From NCBI RefSeq assembly GCF_024127895.1, contig NZ_JAMYBK010000008.1, positions 118,768-182,767 on the forward strand: a stretch of DNA of 64,000 bases, given 5' to 3'. The notes beneath the pieces are model-generated. The model ran no database searches. It was given only the letters and a program-made list of their open reading frames with translations, and was not told the origin of the DNA. This DNA is from Pseudomonas guariconensis (lineage in GTDB: Bacteria; Pseudomonadota; Gammaproteobacteria; Pseudomonadales; Pseudomonadaceae). Each line of letters starts with the position of its first letter. The stretch's first letter is position 1. A program made the translations under genes and the position numbers. Positions 38,835 to 48,030 of this stretch are shown here, one piece after another.

Positions 38835-39509
38835 ATGGCGCGCGGCTCGCACATGTCCCAGCGATATGGCGGACAGCAGGGCGGCTTCGCTGAGGCCATA
38901 CGGGCGTTCGCCGAGCAGGCGGAACAAGCCTTGGACGCTACCTTCCGCGAGATCGTGATCGAGATCGGCAGCAGCGTTATCCGCATGTCGCCTGTTGGCA
39001 ATCCGGAGCTGTGGGCCGCCAACGTGGCTCACCGGACCAAGGCTAACAAAGCTGCTGATGACTACGACTTCAAGGTCGCGGTGCGTAACACGCTGATCAA
39101 TCTGAATCAGGACAACTTCACCAAGGCTGGCAAGCTGCGCAAGGGCGTGAAATACGCCAGGCCTCTGACTAAGACCGAGCGCGAGCAGAATTTCGCCGTG
39201 AACGGTCTGGTCGCAGGTCAGGGCTATGTAGGCGGCCGCTTCCGGGGTAACTGGCAGTTCTCCATTGATTCGCCTGCAACTGAAGAGCTCGACCGCATCG
39301 ACCCATCGGGAAGTGAGGCCATCGCCGAGCTCGTAACCCAGGTGCAGGCGCTGACCATTGGCCAGACGGCGTACATCGTGAACAACCTGCCATATGCGAT
39401 CCCGCTGGAGTACGGCCACTCGTCTCAGGCTCCGGCAGGCATGGTCCGGGTAACCCTTGCCAATTTCCAGCGCATTGTCGACGAAGCCATCAGGAACAAC
39501 CGCATATGA
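38835..39509 (+). CDS. HK97 gp10-like neck/tail-joining protein
   Basis: A 224-residue protein starting MARGSHMSQRYGGQQGGFAE. The central block GRFRGNWQFSIDSPATEELD and the final YAIPLEYGHSSQAPAGMVRV are the hallmarks of gp10-type minor tail/neck proteins (R-G-N-W ... LEYGHS). Joins head and tail. Confidence 0.78.
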   Translation: MARGSHMSQRYGGQQGGFAEAIRAFAEQAEQALDATFREIVIEIGSSVIRMSPVGNPELWAANVAHRTKANKAADDYDFKVAVRNTLINLNQDNFTKAGKLRKGVKYARPLTKTEREQNFAVNGLVAGQGYVGGRFRGNWQFSIDSPATEELDRIDPSGSEAIAELVTQVQALTIGQTAYIVNNLPYAIPLEYGHSSQAPAGMVRVTLANFQRIVDEAIRNNRI

Positions 39510-39934
39510 GCCAAGCACGAGCCCGACAGGCTATCGAGATCAAGCTGATGGCCTGGGCCGCGGCGCGCCCGATTCGTGTGGCGAACTTCGAACAGGACTT
39601 CGAGCCCCAGCAGGGCGAAACATACCTCAAGGCGTTCCAGCTTCCCGGAGCAACCACCTGCCGCTACCTGGGTGGCGAGGCCTACGAGTACGCCGGCGTC
39701 TATCAGGTCAGCATCGTTTGCCCGGCTGGACAGCCACTGGCTACCGCCGAGAATCTGGTTGGCGAGCTTTCAAGTCTCTTCCGGGTGGATTCTGAGCTCA
39801 GCCGTAACGGCTTCGAAGGACTGATCTCAGAACCAGTTGACCAGGGTCCAACCATCACTGATTCGGCGACTTATACGGTCCCGGCCAGCTTCACCTATCG
39901 CGGTGTCGCGGACCAGCTGCCCGCTGGGGCATAG
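39506..39934 (+). CDS. Tail terminator-like protein (DUF4128 type)
   Basis: A 142-residue protein overlapping gp10 by 4 bases. ARARQAIEIKLMAWAAARPI, YLKAFQLPGATTCRYLGGEA and TYTVPASFTYRGVADQLPAG resemble the gpU-fold tail-terminator family. It would cap the tail tube at the head-proximal end. Confidence 0.7.
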   Translation: MSQARARQAIEIKLMAWAAARPIRVANFEQDFEPQQGETYLKAFQLPGATTCRYLGGEAYEYAGVYQVSIVCPAGQPLATAENLVGELSSLFRVDSELSRNGFEGLISEPVDQGPTITDSATYTVPASFTYRGVADQLPAGA

Positions 39935-39945
39935 CAGGAGAAACC

Positions 39946-40149
39946 ATGGATATTCGTGAGCTGCCTGAACGAAAGCGCGCGCTCGAAGATGCTCTTCGGG
40001 AGTCCATTCGCTCGGAGATTGAGCTATTTCGTAGCGAAACGGGCGTTGATGTTGCCGCTGTCGATGTGAACGTGTTCCGCGTTCACACAGCAGGGGAAGA
40101 AGCGCCGCCAAGATCCATCGGTACCGTGAGTGTAACGCTCGACCTCTGA
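39946..40149 (+). CDS. Hypothetical protein (67 aa)
   Basis: MDIRELPERKRALEDALRES followed by SEIELFRSETGVDVAAVDVN and a beta strand. A short soluble protein between the terminator and tube genes. AGGAGAAACC precedes the ATG. Function unknown. Confidence 0.6.
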   Translation: MDIRELPERKRALEDALRESIRSEIELFRSETGVDVAAVDVNVFRVHTAGEEAPPRSIGTVSVTLDL

Positions 40150-40214
40150 GGGTCGCCAATTCAACCAGCTCGCCGCGTGCGGGCTTTTTCGTTTCTACTC
40201 AAGAGGAAAATACC

Positions 40215-40871
40215 ATGGCCGCACGCATCCCGCTGCCAAACGGCGCCGTGCTCGAGATCGCTTCCATTCTCGGCTCCGCTGTCGCTTTTACCGCACTGAC
40301 CAATGCCAAGCCTCCTGTGGCTAGCTCGGCTGGCCACGACATTGAGGACGGTGACGTCCTACTGGTTAACTCCGGCTGGGCTCTTATCAATGACCGCGCT
40401 GTCAGGGCGTCCGGTGTTACCACTGACGCCTTCGCTCTGGATGGCCTGGACACCACCAATACCGACCAGTTCACCGCAGGTGCTGGAGTGGGCTCCGTGG
40501 TCCCTGTATCCGGATGGGTTCAGATTCCGAAAGTAACCTCGTTCACCTCCTCCGGCGGTGAGCAGCAGTTCCTGACTGTTGGCTACCTGGAAAACGACGA
40601 TGATCTGCAGTTTCCGACCAACCGGAACCCGGTCAGCCTGTCGATTGTGGTCGAGGACCAACCGACCGCGGCATATGTCGAGACCGTTGAGGGCTACGAC
40701 GCATCCAAGGAGCTCGCTGTGATCCGCATGAAGTTGCGAAACGGCGATCAGATCCTTTATCCGGGCTATGTGAGCATCACCAGCACCCCGACCATGGAGC
40801 GCAACCAGCTGATGACCCGTACCATCAGCGTCGGCCTGTCCGGGCGCCCGACTCGCTACAACGCGGTGTAA
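40215..40871 (+). CDS. Major tail tube protein
   Basis: A 218-residue beta-rich protein. Features are MAARIPLPNGAVLEIASILG, GWVQIPKVTSFTSSGGEQQF and the C-terminal TPTMERNQLMTRTISVGLSG. It lies between the terminator gene and the frameshifted chaperone pair, the fixed position of the gpV-type tube protein. AGAGGAAA precedes the ATG. Confidence 0.85.
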   Translation: MAARIPLPNGAVLEIASILGSAVAFTALTNAKPPVASSAGHDIEDGDVLLVNSGWALINDRAVRASGVTTDAFALDGLDTTNTDQFTAGAGVGSVVPVSGWVQIPKVTSFTSSGGEQQFLTVGYLENDDDLQFPTNRNPVSLSIVVEDQPTAAYVETVEGYDASKELAVIRMKLRNGDQILYPGYVSITSTPTMERNQLMTRTISVGLSGRPTRYNAV

Positions 40872-40880
40872 GGAGGGCTC

Positions 40881-41264
40881 ATGCCAAAGATCAAGATCGC
40901 GCAAGATCCCACATTCACCGCGCCGGTCAAGGTGCCGCGTATTGGCCGCGAGCCAGAGTCTGTCGATTTCCAGTTCCGCTACATGGATCGTGTGGAGCTG
41001 GCCGCCTTGTTCGACCGCTGGAACAAGGCTCGTGACGCCTGGGCCGAGCAGATACAGAAGAGCGGGGCCAGTTGGGAGGAGGTTACGGCCGGCGAAATCA
41101 GTTTGCAGGCTGAGCAGTTGAAGGACATCGTCGTTGGCTGGGATCTGGAGGACGAATTCAGCGACGAGGCGATTGTCGAGCTGGTCCGTACCTGCACCGG
41201 CTCCCCGAAGGCGGTCACCGACGCCTTCCAGGCGGCCTATAACCCGGCTCGCCTGGGAAACTGA
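40881..41264 (+). CDS. Tail assembly chaperone, G-type (0-frame product)
   Basis: A 127-residue acidic helical protein starting MPKIKIAQDPTFTAPVKVPR, containing DFQFRYMDRVELAALFDRWN. It is the unshifted product of the lambda G/GT-type pair. The slippery heptamer GGGAAAC lies at 41255-41261, immediately before its TGA. It chaperones the tape measure during tail assembly. Confidence 0.85.
   Translation: MPKIKIAQDPTFTAPVKVPRIGREPESVDFQFRYMDRVELAALFDRWNKARDAWAEQIQKSGASWEEVTAGEISLQAEQLKDIVVGWDLEDEFSDEAIVELVRTCTGSPKAVTDAFQAAYNPARLGN
41255..41261 (+). other. Programmed -1 ribosomal frameshift site GGGAAAC
   Basis: The heptamer is in the correct phase (G GGA AAC) directly before the TGA stop of the chaperone gene. 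Slipping back one base enters the DUF1799 frame, which is open from there to 41578 and has no convincing start of its own. Lambda uses GGGAAAG at the equivalent place. Confidence 0.88.
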
Positions 41265-41578
41265 GGGCGGCGGCTCGGGCCTGCTACGAGCGAGGGCCGT
41301 CCGCCGAGCAACTGGCGGCGTTGGGCCTGACCCCTGATGACATCGAGGAGGAGGTGGTAGAGGTCTGGCCGGATGCATGGCCGGCCTTCCGCCTGTTCGA
41401 TGCTATGGGCACGCAGTGGCGGATGGGGCCGTGCGGCCCGTCAGGCCTTGACTACGCCGCCATACCCGCATTGGCCTCAATGCTAGGCATCAAGCGCCGC
41501 GACCTTACCGAAATTTTCCCCGATCTCCGCATCATGGAGGTCGAGGCCTTGGCCGTCATGGCCGAATCGATGGAGTAG
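41261..41578 (+). CDS. DUF1799 extension of the tail chaperone (T part, made by -1 frameshift)
   Basis: 105 residues appended to the 127-residue chaperone, giving a fusion of 232. Right after the shift the frame reads LRAAARACYERGPSAEQLAA followed by LGLTPDDIEEEVVEVWPDAW, a continuous DUF1799 domain. The only start in the frame is a TTG at 41321, which would cut into the domain. The fusion binds the tape measure and recruits tube subunits, by analogy with lambda gpGT. Confidence 0.85.
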   Translation: MRAAARACYERGPSAEQLAALGLTPDDIEEEVVEVWPDAWPAFRLFDAMGTQWRMGPCGPSGLDYAAIPALASMLGIKRRDLTEIFPDLRIMEVEALAVMAESME

Positions 41579-41581
41579 ATC

Positions 41582-44500
41582 ATGACCACCATTGCCTCCC
41601 TCGGTTTTCAGATCGACTCCGGTGATGCCGTCGAGGCCAAGGACAACCTCGACCAGCTGACGGACGCCGGCAAGCGTAGCGAGGAGTCGGCCGGGCGAAC
41701 TGGGCGCGCCTGGGAAACCGCTCTTGGCAGCTTGCAGGGCGACACCCGGCAGATTGTGCAGGAGCTGCAGGCGCTCAACGCCAAGCAGACAGAGCTGGCG
41801 CAGCAGATGGCCACCGTGGGGCGCGCCGTTACCAGCGCCTCCACTGCCTTTAGCAGCGCCGCAGCGAACATGGGCTCTTTCCGGGCCGAGGCCGCGCAGG
41901 CGGGCAAGGTACAGGAGGCGCTCACCACCGCCACGGATGCCGGTGCCCAAGCCGGCCGGCGCGCCGCCGAATCTGCCGACGAGCAGCAGGCAAGGATTCT
42001 GGCCGTGGCCAAGGCCTCACTGGAAGCCAGCCAGTACGTTCAGTCGCTGAACCGGGCGACCGAGCAGAGCGCCGAGGTCACCGCCCAGGCGAATGCCGTT
42101 CTGTCGGATAGTGCCAGCCGTCAGGCGTCCATCAACAGCCGGGCCCAAGCTCTCATCGCCACGGAGGAGCGCCAGGCGGAGGCGGCGAAGAAGGCTGCCG
42201 GCGCGCATCGGGAGGAAGGCCAGGCGCTGGAAGAGCTGCTGGGTAAGATCGATCCGACGGTTGCAGCCATGAGCCGGCTGGATCAGATGGAGCAGAAGCT
42301 GAAGGGCTTCCGCACCAGTGGCGCGCTCGATGCTGAGACGTTCGGCGAGTACCAGGCGAAGATCGACCAGGCGCGCACGGCCTTGGGCGGCGCCGATACC
42401 GCACTTAGCAAGACCGGGATGACGGCCAAGGCCACGGCTGCCGCGCTGCGCGGCGTGCCAGCGCAGTTCACTGATATCGTGGTGTCTCTACAAGGCGGCC
42501 AGGCCCCGCTCACTGTGCTGCTGCAACAAGGCGGCCAGCTCAAGGACATGTTCGGTGGCATCGGTCCGGCCGTTCAGGCCCTCGGCGGCTATGTCATGGG
42601 TCTGGTGAACCCGTTCACTGTCGCGGCTGCAGCAGTGGGTGTGCTCGGATACGCCTATTACTCGGGCAGCGAGGAGGCGGTTGGTTTCCAGAAGGAGCTG
42701 ATTAAGACCGGCAATGCCGCTGGCGCCACCGCGGACCAGATGTCTGGTATGGCGCGGCAGGTGGCAGCGACCGTCGGCACCACCGGCGCTGCAGCGGAAG
42801 TTCTCACGCAACTGGCCGGCAGCGGCAAGATCGCCTCCGACAGCTTCGTCGAGATTACCGAGGCGGCTCTTGAGTGGCGCGAGGCAACTGGCCGGGCCGT
42901 AGAAGAAACGGTCGCCGAGTTTGTGAAGATCGGCAAAGACCCAGTGTCCGCGGCCAAGGACCTCAACGAGCAGTACAACTTCCTGACCGCCTCGACCTAC
43001 TCGCAGATCGTGGCATTGAAGGAGCAGGGCGACACCATCGGGGCCGCCAAGCTGCTCACCGACACCTATGTCGATACCATCAAGAACCGCAGCAAAGAGG
43101 TCACCGAGAACCTATCCATCTGGGAGCGCGGATGGAAAACGCTGCGTGGCGAGGTTGCTGCCACGGTCGATTCGGTCAAGAACATTGGCCGGGATCAGGA
43201 TATCGCGAGTCGCATCATCGAAGCCCAGCAGCGCGCAGCAGCGGCACAGAGCGTGTTGAATGGCGATCCTGATGATACCGCGGCAAAGCAGAAGCTGACC
43301 GACGCCAATCTTGAGCTCAAGGCGCTTATCCAGCAACGAGACACGCAGCAGGCAATTGCCAAGGCCCGGGAGCTTGATGCGGAGCGGCAGCAGGCTGCAA
43401 TCGTCGCTATCGGCAAAGTCGACGCCCTGGAGAAGTCGGCGAGGACGAATGCCGAGAAGCGGGCGGACGCATTGAAGGAGTACAGCAAGGCTCTGGATGC
43501 GATCCGTAAGGTCAACCCTAATGATGAGCGGCTGAAGCCCGAGAACATTGCCCGGGTGCAGGCCGACATCGCCAAGCAGTTCAAGGATACTGCTGGTCGG
43601 ACTTCATCGGTCGATCTGTCGGGGTTCAATGACCAGAAGAATGCGTTGAACGCCATCCTGGCCGAGTACAAAAACCACCAGAAGGAACTGGAAGCGGCGC
43701 AGAAGGCCGGGCTGATCTCGCAGGAGTCGTACGCCGCCCAGCGCGCCGCAATCATCGAGCAACAGAAGGCCGAGATTACGAACGCCTATGAGGCCGAGAT
43801 CAAGGCCCTGGAGGAGGCCAAAGGGCGGAGTAGTACCAGCGCTCAGCAGCGCATTCAGTTGGACCAGAAGATCGCTGACGCCCGGGCCGCCATGGTCAAG
43901 GCGCAGAAGGACGCCGACTCGGAGCTGGCGGTGCTCGCCACCAATGAGCAGGGCCGGCTGGCAAAACAGGCCCGTGCTGTGCAGACGTACACCGACGCCC
44001 TTGATCAACAGGTCAACGCTCTGCGTCTTCAAGGGCGGCGTGCTGCCGATAGTCTGGGCCTTGGCGACCGCCAGCGGGGTCTGCAGGACCAGCAGAACGG
44101 CATCACGGATCGCATGAATCAGCAGCGCCTGGATCTGGCAAACCAGTATGGTGACGGCTCCCGGGGCATGAGCCTTGACGAGTACAACCAGAAACTGGCG
44201 GCCCTGAGCAAGACGGAGCGGGATCTGCAAGAGACCACCATCGCCAACTACGACCTGATGACCCAGGCCCAAGGCGACTGGCGCAACGGGGCATCCTCCG
44301 CCTTCCAGAACTACCTGGAGCAGGCGCGGGATGTGGCTGGGCAGACCAGAACCTTGTTCACTAACGCCTTCAGCTCAATGGAGGACGCGGTCGTCAACTT
44401 TGCCATGACCGGCAAATTCTCGTTCGCAGACTTCACCAAGTCAGTGCTTGCCGACATCGCCAGGATCGCTACGCGCCAGGCTATGGCTGGTATCGCCGGA

Positions 44501-44974
44501 AGTATCCTGGGATCGGTGGTGGGCGGTTATTTCACCCCTGGCGGAACGACCGTTAGCACCAGTGGCTTCAGCGAGGGTGGATTCGTCACGAACGCCAAGG
44601 GCGGCGTGTATGACTCGCCGAGCCTGTCCCACTTCAGCAATCAGGTTCATGACACGCCCAAGTTCTTCGCCTTCGCGAAGGGCGCCGGTGTGTTTGCCGA
44701 GGCCGGGCCGGAGGCAATCATGCCACTGACCAGGACGTCGGATGGCAACCTTGGTGTGCGGGCGATCGGCGGCGGAGGTGGCGGAACCACCATCCAGATC
44801 AGCGCACCTGTGAGCGTGAATGTCCCTGACCGCGCCAGCGAAGGCATGGAACTCGACCAGCAGTTACTGCAGCAGAACATGGAGAGGCAGATGAAGCTTG
44901 CTGCGGAAAGGGCTGTAGCTGATTCGTGGCGGCCTGGTGGTGTGAGCTACCGAAATACGCAGAGGAGATCTTGA
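41582..44974 (+). CDS. Tail tape measure protein
   Basis: A 1130-residue protein, the longest gene before J. The N-terminal 350 residues are helical coiled coil. Hydrophobic stretches at about 320-360 (AVQALGGYVMGLVNPFTVAA) may act in DNA passage. The C-terminal part has the lambda gpH-type block NFAMTGKFSFADFTKSVLAD followed by IARIATRQAMAGIAGSILGS. It sets tail length; at roughly 1.5 angstrom per residue the tail would be near 170 nm. It follows the DUF1799 stop by 3 bases. Confidence 0.95.
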   Translation: MTTIASLGFQIDSGDAVEAKDNLDQLTDAGKRSEESAGRTGRAWETALGSLQGDTRQIVQELQALNAKQTELAQQMATVGRAVTSASTAFSSAAANMGSFRAEAAQAGKVQEALTTATDAGAQAGRRAAESADEQQARILAVAKASLEASQYVQSLNRATEQSAEVTAQANAVLSDSASRQASINSRAQALIATEERQAEAAKKAAGAHREEGQALEELLGKIDPTVAAMSRLDQMEQKLKGFRTSGALDAETFGEYQAKIDQARTALGGADTALSKTGMTAKATAAALRGVPAQFTDIVVSLQGGQAPLTVLLQQGGQLKDMFGGIGPAVQALGGYVMGLVNPFTVAAAAVGVLGYAYYSGSEEAVGFQKELIKTGNAAGATADQMSGMARQVAATVGTTGAAAEVLTQLAGSGKIASDSFVEITEAALEWREATGRAVEETVAEFVKIGKDPVSAAKDLNEQYNFLTASTYSQIVALKEQGDTIGAAKLLTDTYVDTIKNRSKEVTENLSIWERGWKTLRGEVAATVDSVKNIGRDQDIASRIIEAQQRAAAAQSVLNGDPDDTAAKQKLTDANLELKALIQQRDTQQAIAKARELDAERQQAAIVAIGKVDALEKSARTNAEKRADALKEYSKALDAIRKVNPNDERLKPENIARVQADIAKQFKDTAGRTSSVDLSGFNDQKNALNAILAEYKNHQKELEAAQKAGLISQESYAAQRAAIIEQQKAEITNAYEAEIKALEEAKGRSSTSAQQRIQLDQKIADARAAMVKAQKDADSELAVLATNEQGRLAKQARAVQTYTDALDQQVNALRLQGRRAADSLGLGDRQRGLQDQQNGITDRMNQQRLDLANQYGDGSRGMSLDEYNQKLAALSKTERDLQETTIANYDLMTQAQGDWRNGASSAFQNYLEQARDVAGQTRTLFTNAFSSMEDAVVNFAMTGKFSFADFTKSVLADIARIATRQAMAGIAGSILGSVVGGYFTPGGTTVSTSGFSEGGFVTNAKGGVYDSPSLSHFSNQVHDTPKFFAFAKGAGVFAEAGPEAIMPLTRTSDGNLGVRAIGGGGGGTTIQISAPVSVNVPDRASEGMELDQQLLQQNMERQMKLAAERAVADSWRPGGVSYRNTQRRS

Positions 44975-45312
44975 TGGCCATCGAAACATTCCGCTGGCCG
45001 ACCGAGCGCGGTGAGACCCCGAATATCCAGTACCGAGTGCGTGAGTCGCGCTTCGGTGACGGATACCGGCAGGTAGTCGGTGATGGGCCTAACAACAAGG
45101 AAGACAGCTACCCGATCACCGTTACCGGAACAAAGGCCAAGATCCGCGAAATCATGGCCTTTTTCGACCGGCACGGCGGCGCAAAGGCCTTCCTCTGGTC
45201 TACGCCGCTCGGCGATCTAGGGCTGTTCACCTGCTCTGACCCAAAGCCCACACCCGTGGGTGGCGGCCGCTTCAAGGTCTCCGCCACCTTCGAGCGAGCC
45301 TTTCACCCGTAA
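44974..45312 (+). CDS. Minor tail protein M
   Basis: A 112-residue gpM-like protein: MAIETFRWPTERGETPNIQY, VRESRFGDGYRQVVGDGPNN and FERAFHP at the end. Part of the tail tip initiator complex with L, K, I and J. Its ATG shares a base with the tape-measure stop. Confidence 0.88.
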   Translation: MAIETFRWPTERGETPNIQYRVRESRFGDGYRQVVGDGPNNKEDSYPITVTGTKAKIREIMAFFDRHGGAKAFLWSTPLGDLGLFTCSDPKPTPVGGGRFKVSATFERAFHP

Positions 45313-45321
45313 GGACCAACC

Positions 45322-46071
45322 ATGTCACTGATCCGTGATATCCAGCTGCTTGAGCCGGGCAGCGAGGTGCTTCTGTTCGAGCTCGACGGCTCGGACTTCG
45401 GCGCCGATGTTCTCCGGTTCCATGGTCATGCGATTCCGCATACGCCGGAGGAACTGGCTGCCGCTGGCGCTGACGCCGATCAGCTGCCGGCTAAGTCCAT
45501 CTGGTGGCAGGGCCACGAATACGGCGCCTGGCCCATGCAGATCGAGGGCATCGAGGCCAACTCGGACGGCACGGCGGTTCGGCCCACCATCTCGGTCGGT
45601 AACGTCAACGGGCGGATCACGGCGCTGTGCCTGGCCTTCGATGACCTGCTCGAGTTCAAGCTGACGATCCGGCACACGCTGGGCCAGTACCTCGATGCGG
45701 CGAACTTCCCTGGGGGCAACCCCGAGGCTGACCCGACCGAGGAGAGCATTGAGGTCTGGTACATCGACCAGAAGGTCTCTGAAAACGGCACCACCGTGGC
45801 CTGGGAGCTGGCCAGCCCTGGCGACGTGGGGGGCGAGTCGATTGGTCGGCAGATGACCCAGTTGTGCCACTGGGCCATGACTGGAGGCTACCGGGGGCCG
45901 AACTGTGGCTACACCGGGCCATACCGGGACAAGGATGGCAACCTGACCGACAACCCCGAGCTGGACGAGTGCGATGGGTGCCTGGGCACCGGCTGCATCC
46001 CACGCTTCGGCGAAGGCAACCCGTTGCCCTTCGGTGGGTTCCCCGCCGTCTCTCTCATCGCACGGAGCTGA
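45322..46071 (+). CDS. Minor tail protein L
   Basis: A 249-residue protein of the gpL family. The C-terminal domain carries conserved cysteines (QLCHWAM, GPNCGYTG, ECDGCLGTGCIPRFG) that in lambda gpL bind a 4Fe-4S cluster. The N-terminal domain (LLEPGSEVLLFELDGSDFGA) joins the tail tip ring. Confidence 0.92.
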   Translation: MSLIRDIQLLEPGSEVLLFELDGSDFGADVLRFHGHAIPHTPEELAAAGADADQLPAKSIWWQGHEYGAWPMQIEGIEANSDGTAVRPTISVGNVNGRITALCLAFDDLLEFKLTIRHTLGQYLDAANFPGGNPEADPTEESIEVWYIDQKVSENGTTVAWELASPGDVGGESIGRQMTQLCHWAMTGGYRGPNCGYTGPYRDKDGNLTDNPELDECDGCLGTGCIPRFGEGNPLPFGGFPAVSLIARS

Positions 46072-46073
46072 CC

Positions 46074-46829
46074 ATGCGTAAACACATCCTGGCCGCCGTG
46101 CAGAAGCACGCTGCGGCCGAATACCCGCGCGAGTGCTGCGGGTTGATCGTCGCCGCCGGCCGGACCCAGCGGTACATCCCGTGTGACAACACGGCCAGCG
46201 ACCCAGCGGAAGAGTTCCGGATCTCACCCGAGCAGTACGCCGCGGCCGAGGATCAGGGCGAAGTGATCGGCATCGTGCACTCGCACCCGGACGCCACCAG
46301 CCGGCCGTCGCCGCGCGACCTGGCCATGTGCGAGGCCACGGCGTTGCCCTGGCACATCCTGTCCTGGCCGGAGGGTGACCTGCGCACCATTACTCCCGCT
46401 GGCGAGACACCGCTGCTGGCACGACCATTCGTGCACGGTGCCTGGGATTGCTGGCAGGTCTGTGCGGACTGGTACCAGCGCGAGTGGGGGCTGGAGTTCC
46501 CGGCCTACGCCCGAGAGGACGGCTGGTGGGAACAGGCCGACGGCCCGAGCCTTTACGAACAGGCCTATGAGACCGCTGGCTTTTACCAGGTCAGCCAGCC
46601 CCGGCGCGGCGACATGATCGTCATGGCTGTGGGGCGCACCGCGCACCCGAACCACGCCGGCATTTACCTGGGGAGCGATGCCCAACTGCCCGGCGAGCAA
46701 GCCCAGGTGTTCGGCCCTGGCCCATTCCTGCTGCACCACCTGTACGGCAGGCCATCAGAAATCATTGTGTTCGGCGGGCCCTGGCTCGACCGGGCGCGCC
46801 TCGTATTGCGTCATCAAGACGCGAAATGA
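46074..46829 (+). CDS. Tail tip assembly protein K (JAMM + NlpC/P60)
   Basis: A 251-residue protein with two enzyme domains. The N-terminal JAB/MPN domain has GIVHSHPDATSRPSPRDLAM with His69, His71 and Asp82. The C-terminal NlpC/P60 domain has Cys126 in GAWDCWQVCADWY and a downstream His (HPNHAGIYLG). In lambda, gpK acts in tail tip assembly and perhaps peptidoglycan cleavage. Normally followed by gene I; here about 5.4 kb of other genes intervene. Confidence 0.9.
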   Translation: MRKHILAAVQKHAAAEYPRECCGLIVAAGRTQRYIPCDNTASDPAEEFRISPEQYAAAEDQGEVIGIVHSHPDATSRPSPRDLAMCEATALPWHILSWPEGDLRTITPAGETPLLARPFVHGAWDCWQVCADWYQREWGLEFPAYAREDGWWEQADGPSLYEQAYETAGFYQVSQPRRGDMIVMAVGRTAHPNHAGIYLGSDAQLPGEQAQVFGPGPFLLHHLYGRPSEIIVFGGPWLDRARLVLRHQDAK

Positions 46830-46853
46830 AGCGGCTGAGCCGCAGGAGTGAAT

Positions 46854-47054
46854 ATGCACAGCAATGATCCGTATAAGCCAGTCATCGCCTGGCGTGGGCA
46901 TCTCCGCAAAGTCCCTGATCGCGAACCAGTTGAGCTCGATGTTCAGGACGGGCGCGCTGAGTATGTGCTCAGCGGCCCTTATAGCCTAAGTGAAGGCAGT
47001 CGAATTGAGGTAGTTAAAGGAGAATTGCTGTTTAGCGGGACGGCACTCGATTGA
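46854..47054 (+). CDS. Hypothetical protein (66 aa)
   Basis: MHSNDPYKPVIAWRGHLRKV begins a small beta-rich protein; AGGAG lies five bases before the ATG. It is 24 bases after gene K and overlaps the end of an antisense gene by 23 bases. Confidence 0.6.
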   Translation: MHSNDPYKPVIAWRGHLRKVPDREPVELDVQDGRAEYVLSGPYSLSEGSRIEVVKGELLFSGTALD

Positions 47055-47295
47055 GGTGCCCGAACAGCCTGGCCAAGTCACCGAGCGCATGGATGTATTG
47101 CAGCTCGTGAGCCTGGATCAAAGCGACTTCCTTGCCAGTCGAAACCAGTGCGTCTCGAACTTGATCGAATTGCATTTCAGCCAAGAAGGCGTGAATGCCG
47201 CGTGCCTCCTCGACGCCGGTCAGTGATATTTCTGCAGCTTTCGCTACGACCTCTTCATCACGGGTGATGAGAAAATACGGGAAAATTGTTTGCAT
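47032..47295 (-). CDS. Antisense moron (87 aa)
   Basis: MQTIFPYFLITRDEEVVAKA followed by an all-helical body (QFDQVRDALVSTGKEVALIQ). TAGGAAGC precedes its ATG. It is leftward in a rightward operon, so probably expressed from its own promoter in the lysogen. Function unknown. Confidence 0.65.
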   Translation of the reverse strand: MQTIFPYFLITRDEEVVAKAAEISLTGVEEARGIHAFLAEMQFDQVRDALVSTGKEVALIQAHELQYIHALGDLARLFGHLNRVPSR

Positions 47296-47363
47296 TGAGC
47301 TTCCTAGGCATTGATCCCCAGTCCATGGGCTTTCCGGCAACGGACCGGGGCGGTTCATTGGAG

Positions 47364-47403
47364 GCATAACGCTACTACGCCGCCGGTTGAGCTGTGTACT
47401 GGC
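47364..47403 (+). repeat. Direct repeat, left copy (about 40 bp)
   Basis: Shares ACGCTACTAC then a CCG-CGG stretch and TACTGGC with 53486-53524, at roughly 80% identity. The two copies flank the accessory block between genes K and J. Confidence 0.55.
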
Positions 47404-47544
47404 TTTCTGTCCAGGGTGGATGGGTGGACAGAGGCCGATAATTGATGTCTTCGCTGGTGCCCGGCGGTCCGATATAAAACCTCCCTGGTCGTTGTGGGCG
47501 CACACTCGATGTAGCTCAGGACTTCTGAGCATTGAGAGGTGCGT

Positions 47545-47763
47545 ATGACCAGAGATAGGGATAACGGGCAGGGCGGCAAGTCAGAAGGAAACGGCAGTTG
47601 GCCAACCGGTCGAGACGAAGATGCCAAGAGGGCCCGCCCAGAGGATCGCGACGATTACATCGAGAACCGGCCCTTTCGGGGCGGGCAGAGACAAGGCCCG
47701 CCGGACCCATCGCGGACATCCAATGCCGAGCGCTATAGCTATCACAAGCGCCCACTTGAGTAG
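47545..47763 (+). CDS. Hydrophilic hypothetical protein (72 aa, doubtful)
   Basis: MTRDRDNGQGGKSEGNGSWP starts a highly charged, probably disordered product. A GAGAGGTG site precedes the ATG. On the opposite strand 47581-47802 encodes a two-TM protein with a weak start; only one of the two is likely real. No family recognised. Confidence 0.35.
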   Translation: MTRDRDNGQGGKSEGNGSWPTGRDEDAKRARPEDRDDYIENRPFRGGQRQGPPDPSRTSNAERYSYHKRPLE

Positions 47764-48030
47764 TTGAAAGGGGGCGATGCCAAGCCAAATTTTGGCGGAC
47801 ATTGATAGAGGCCCAGCCCCGACTGTGCTTTTCGCATCTGGTTCGGGTCCGCCGCTTCCTGACGTGATGCGCTTGAGCGCCTAAGCAAATCTTCGCTTCT
47901 CATCCTCGGGCATATCCGTGCCCTTCGCGTGAGTAGTTTGGATCGGTAATGATAGTCCGAGGGGCTGGGTTGCCTGGGCTCGTTTGTCGCCAGGCACAGT
48001 AGATTGCAGGCGATTTTAATGGAGAACGTC

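Noticed and set aside
42865..42890. A GTGGCGCG-like half of the dispersed palindrome in the tape measure gene
   Set aside because: Only one arm matches and no partner arm lies within 20 bases, so it is a chance match.
47581..47802. A 73-codon minus-strand frame for a two-TM protein
   Set aside because: It overlaps the plus-strand candidate at 47545-47763 and has no good ribosome site; I could not decide firmly and kept the plus-strand frame at low confidence.
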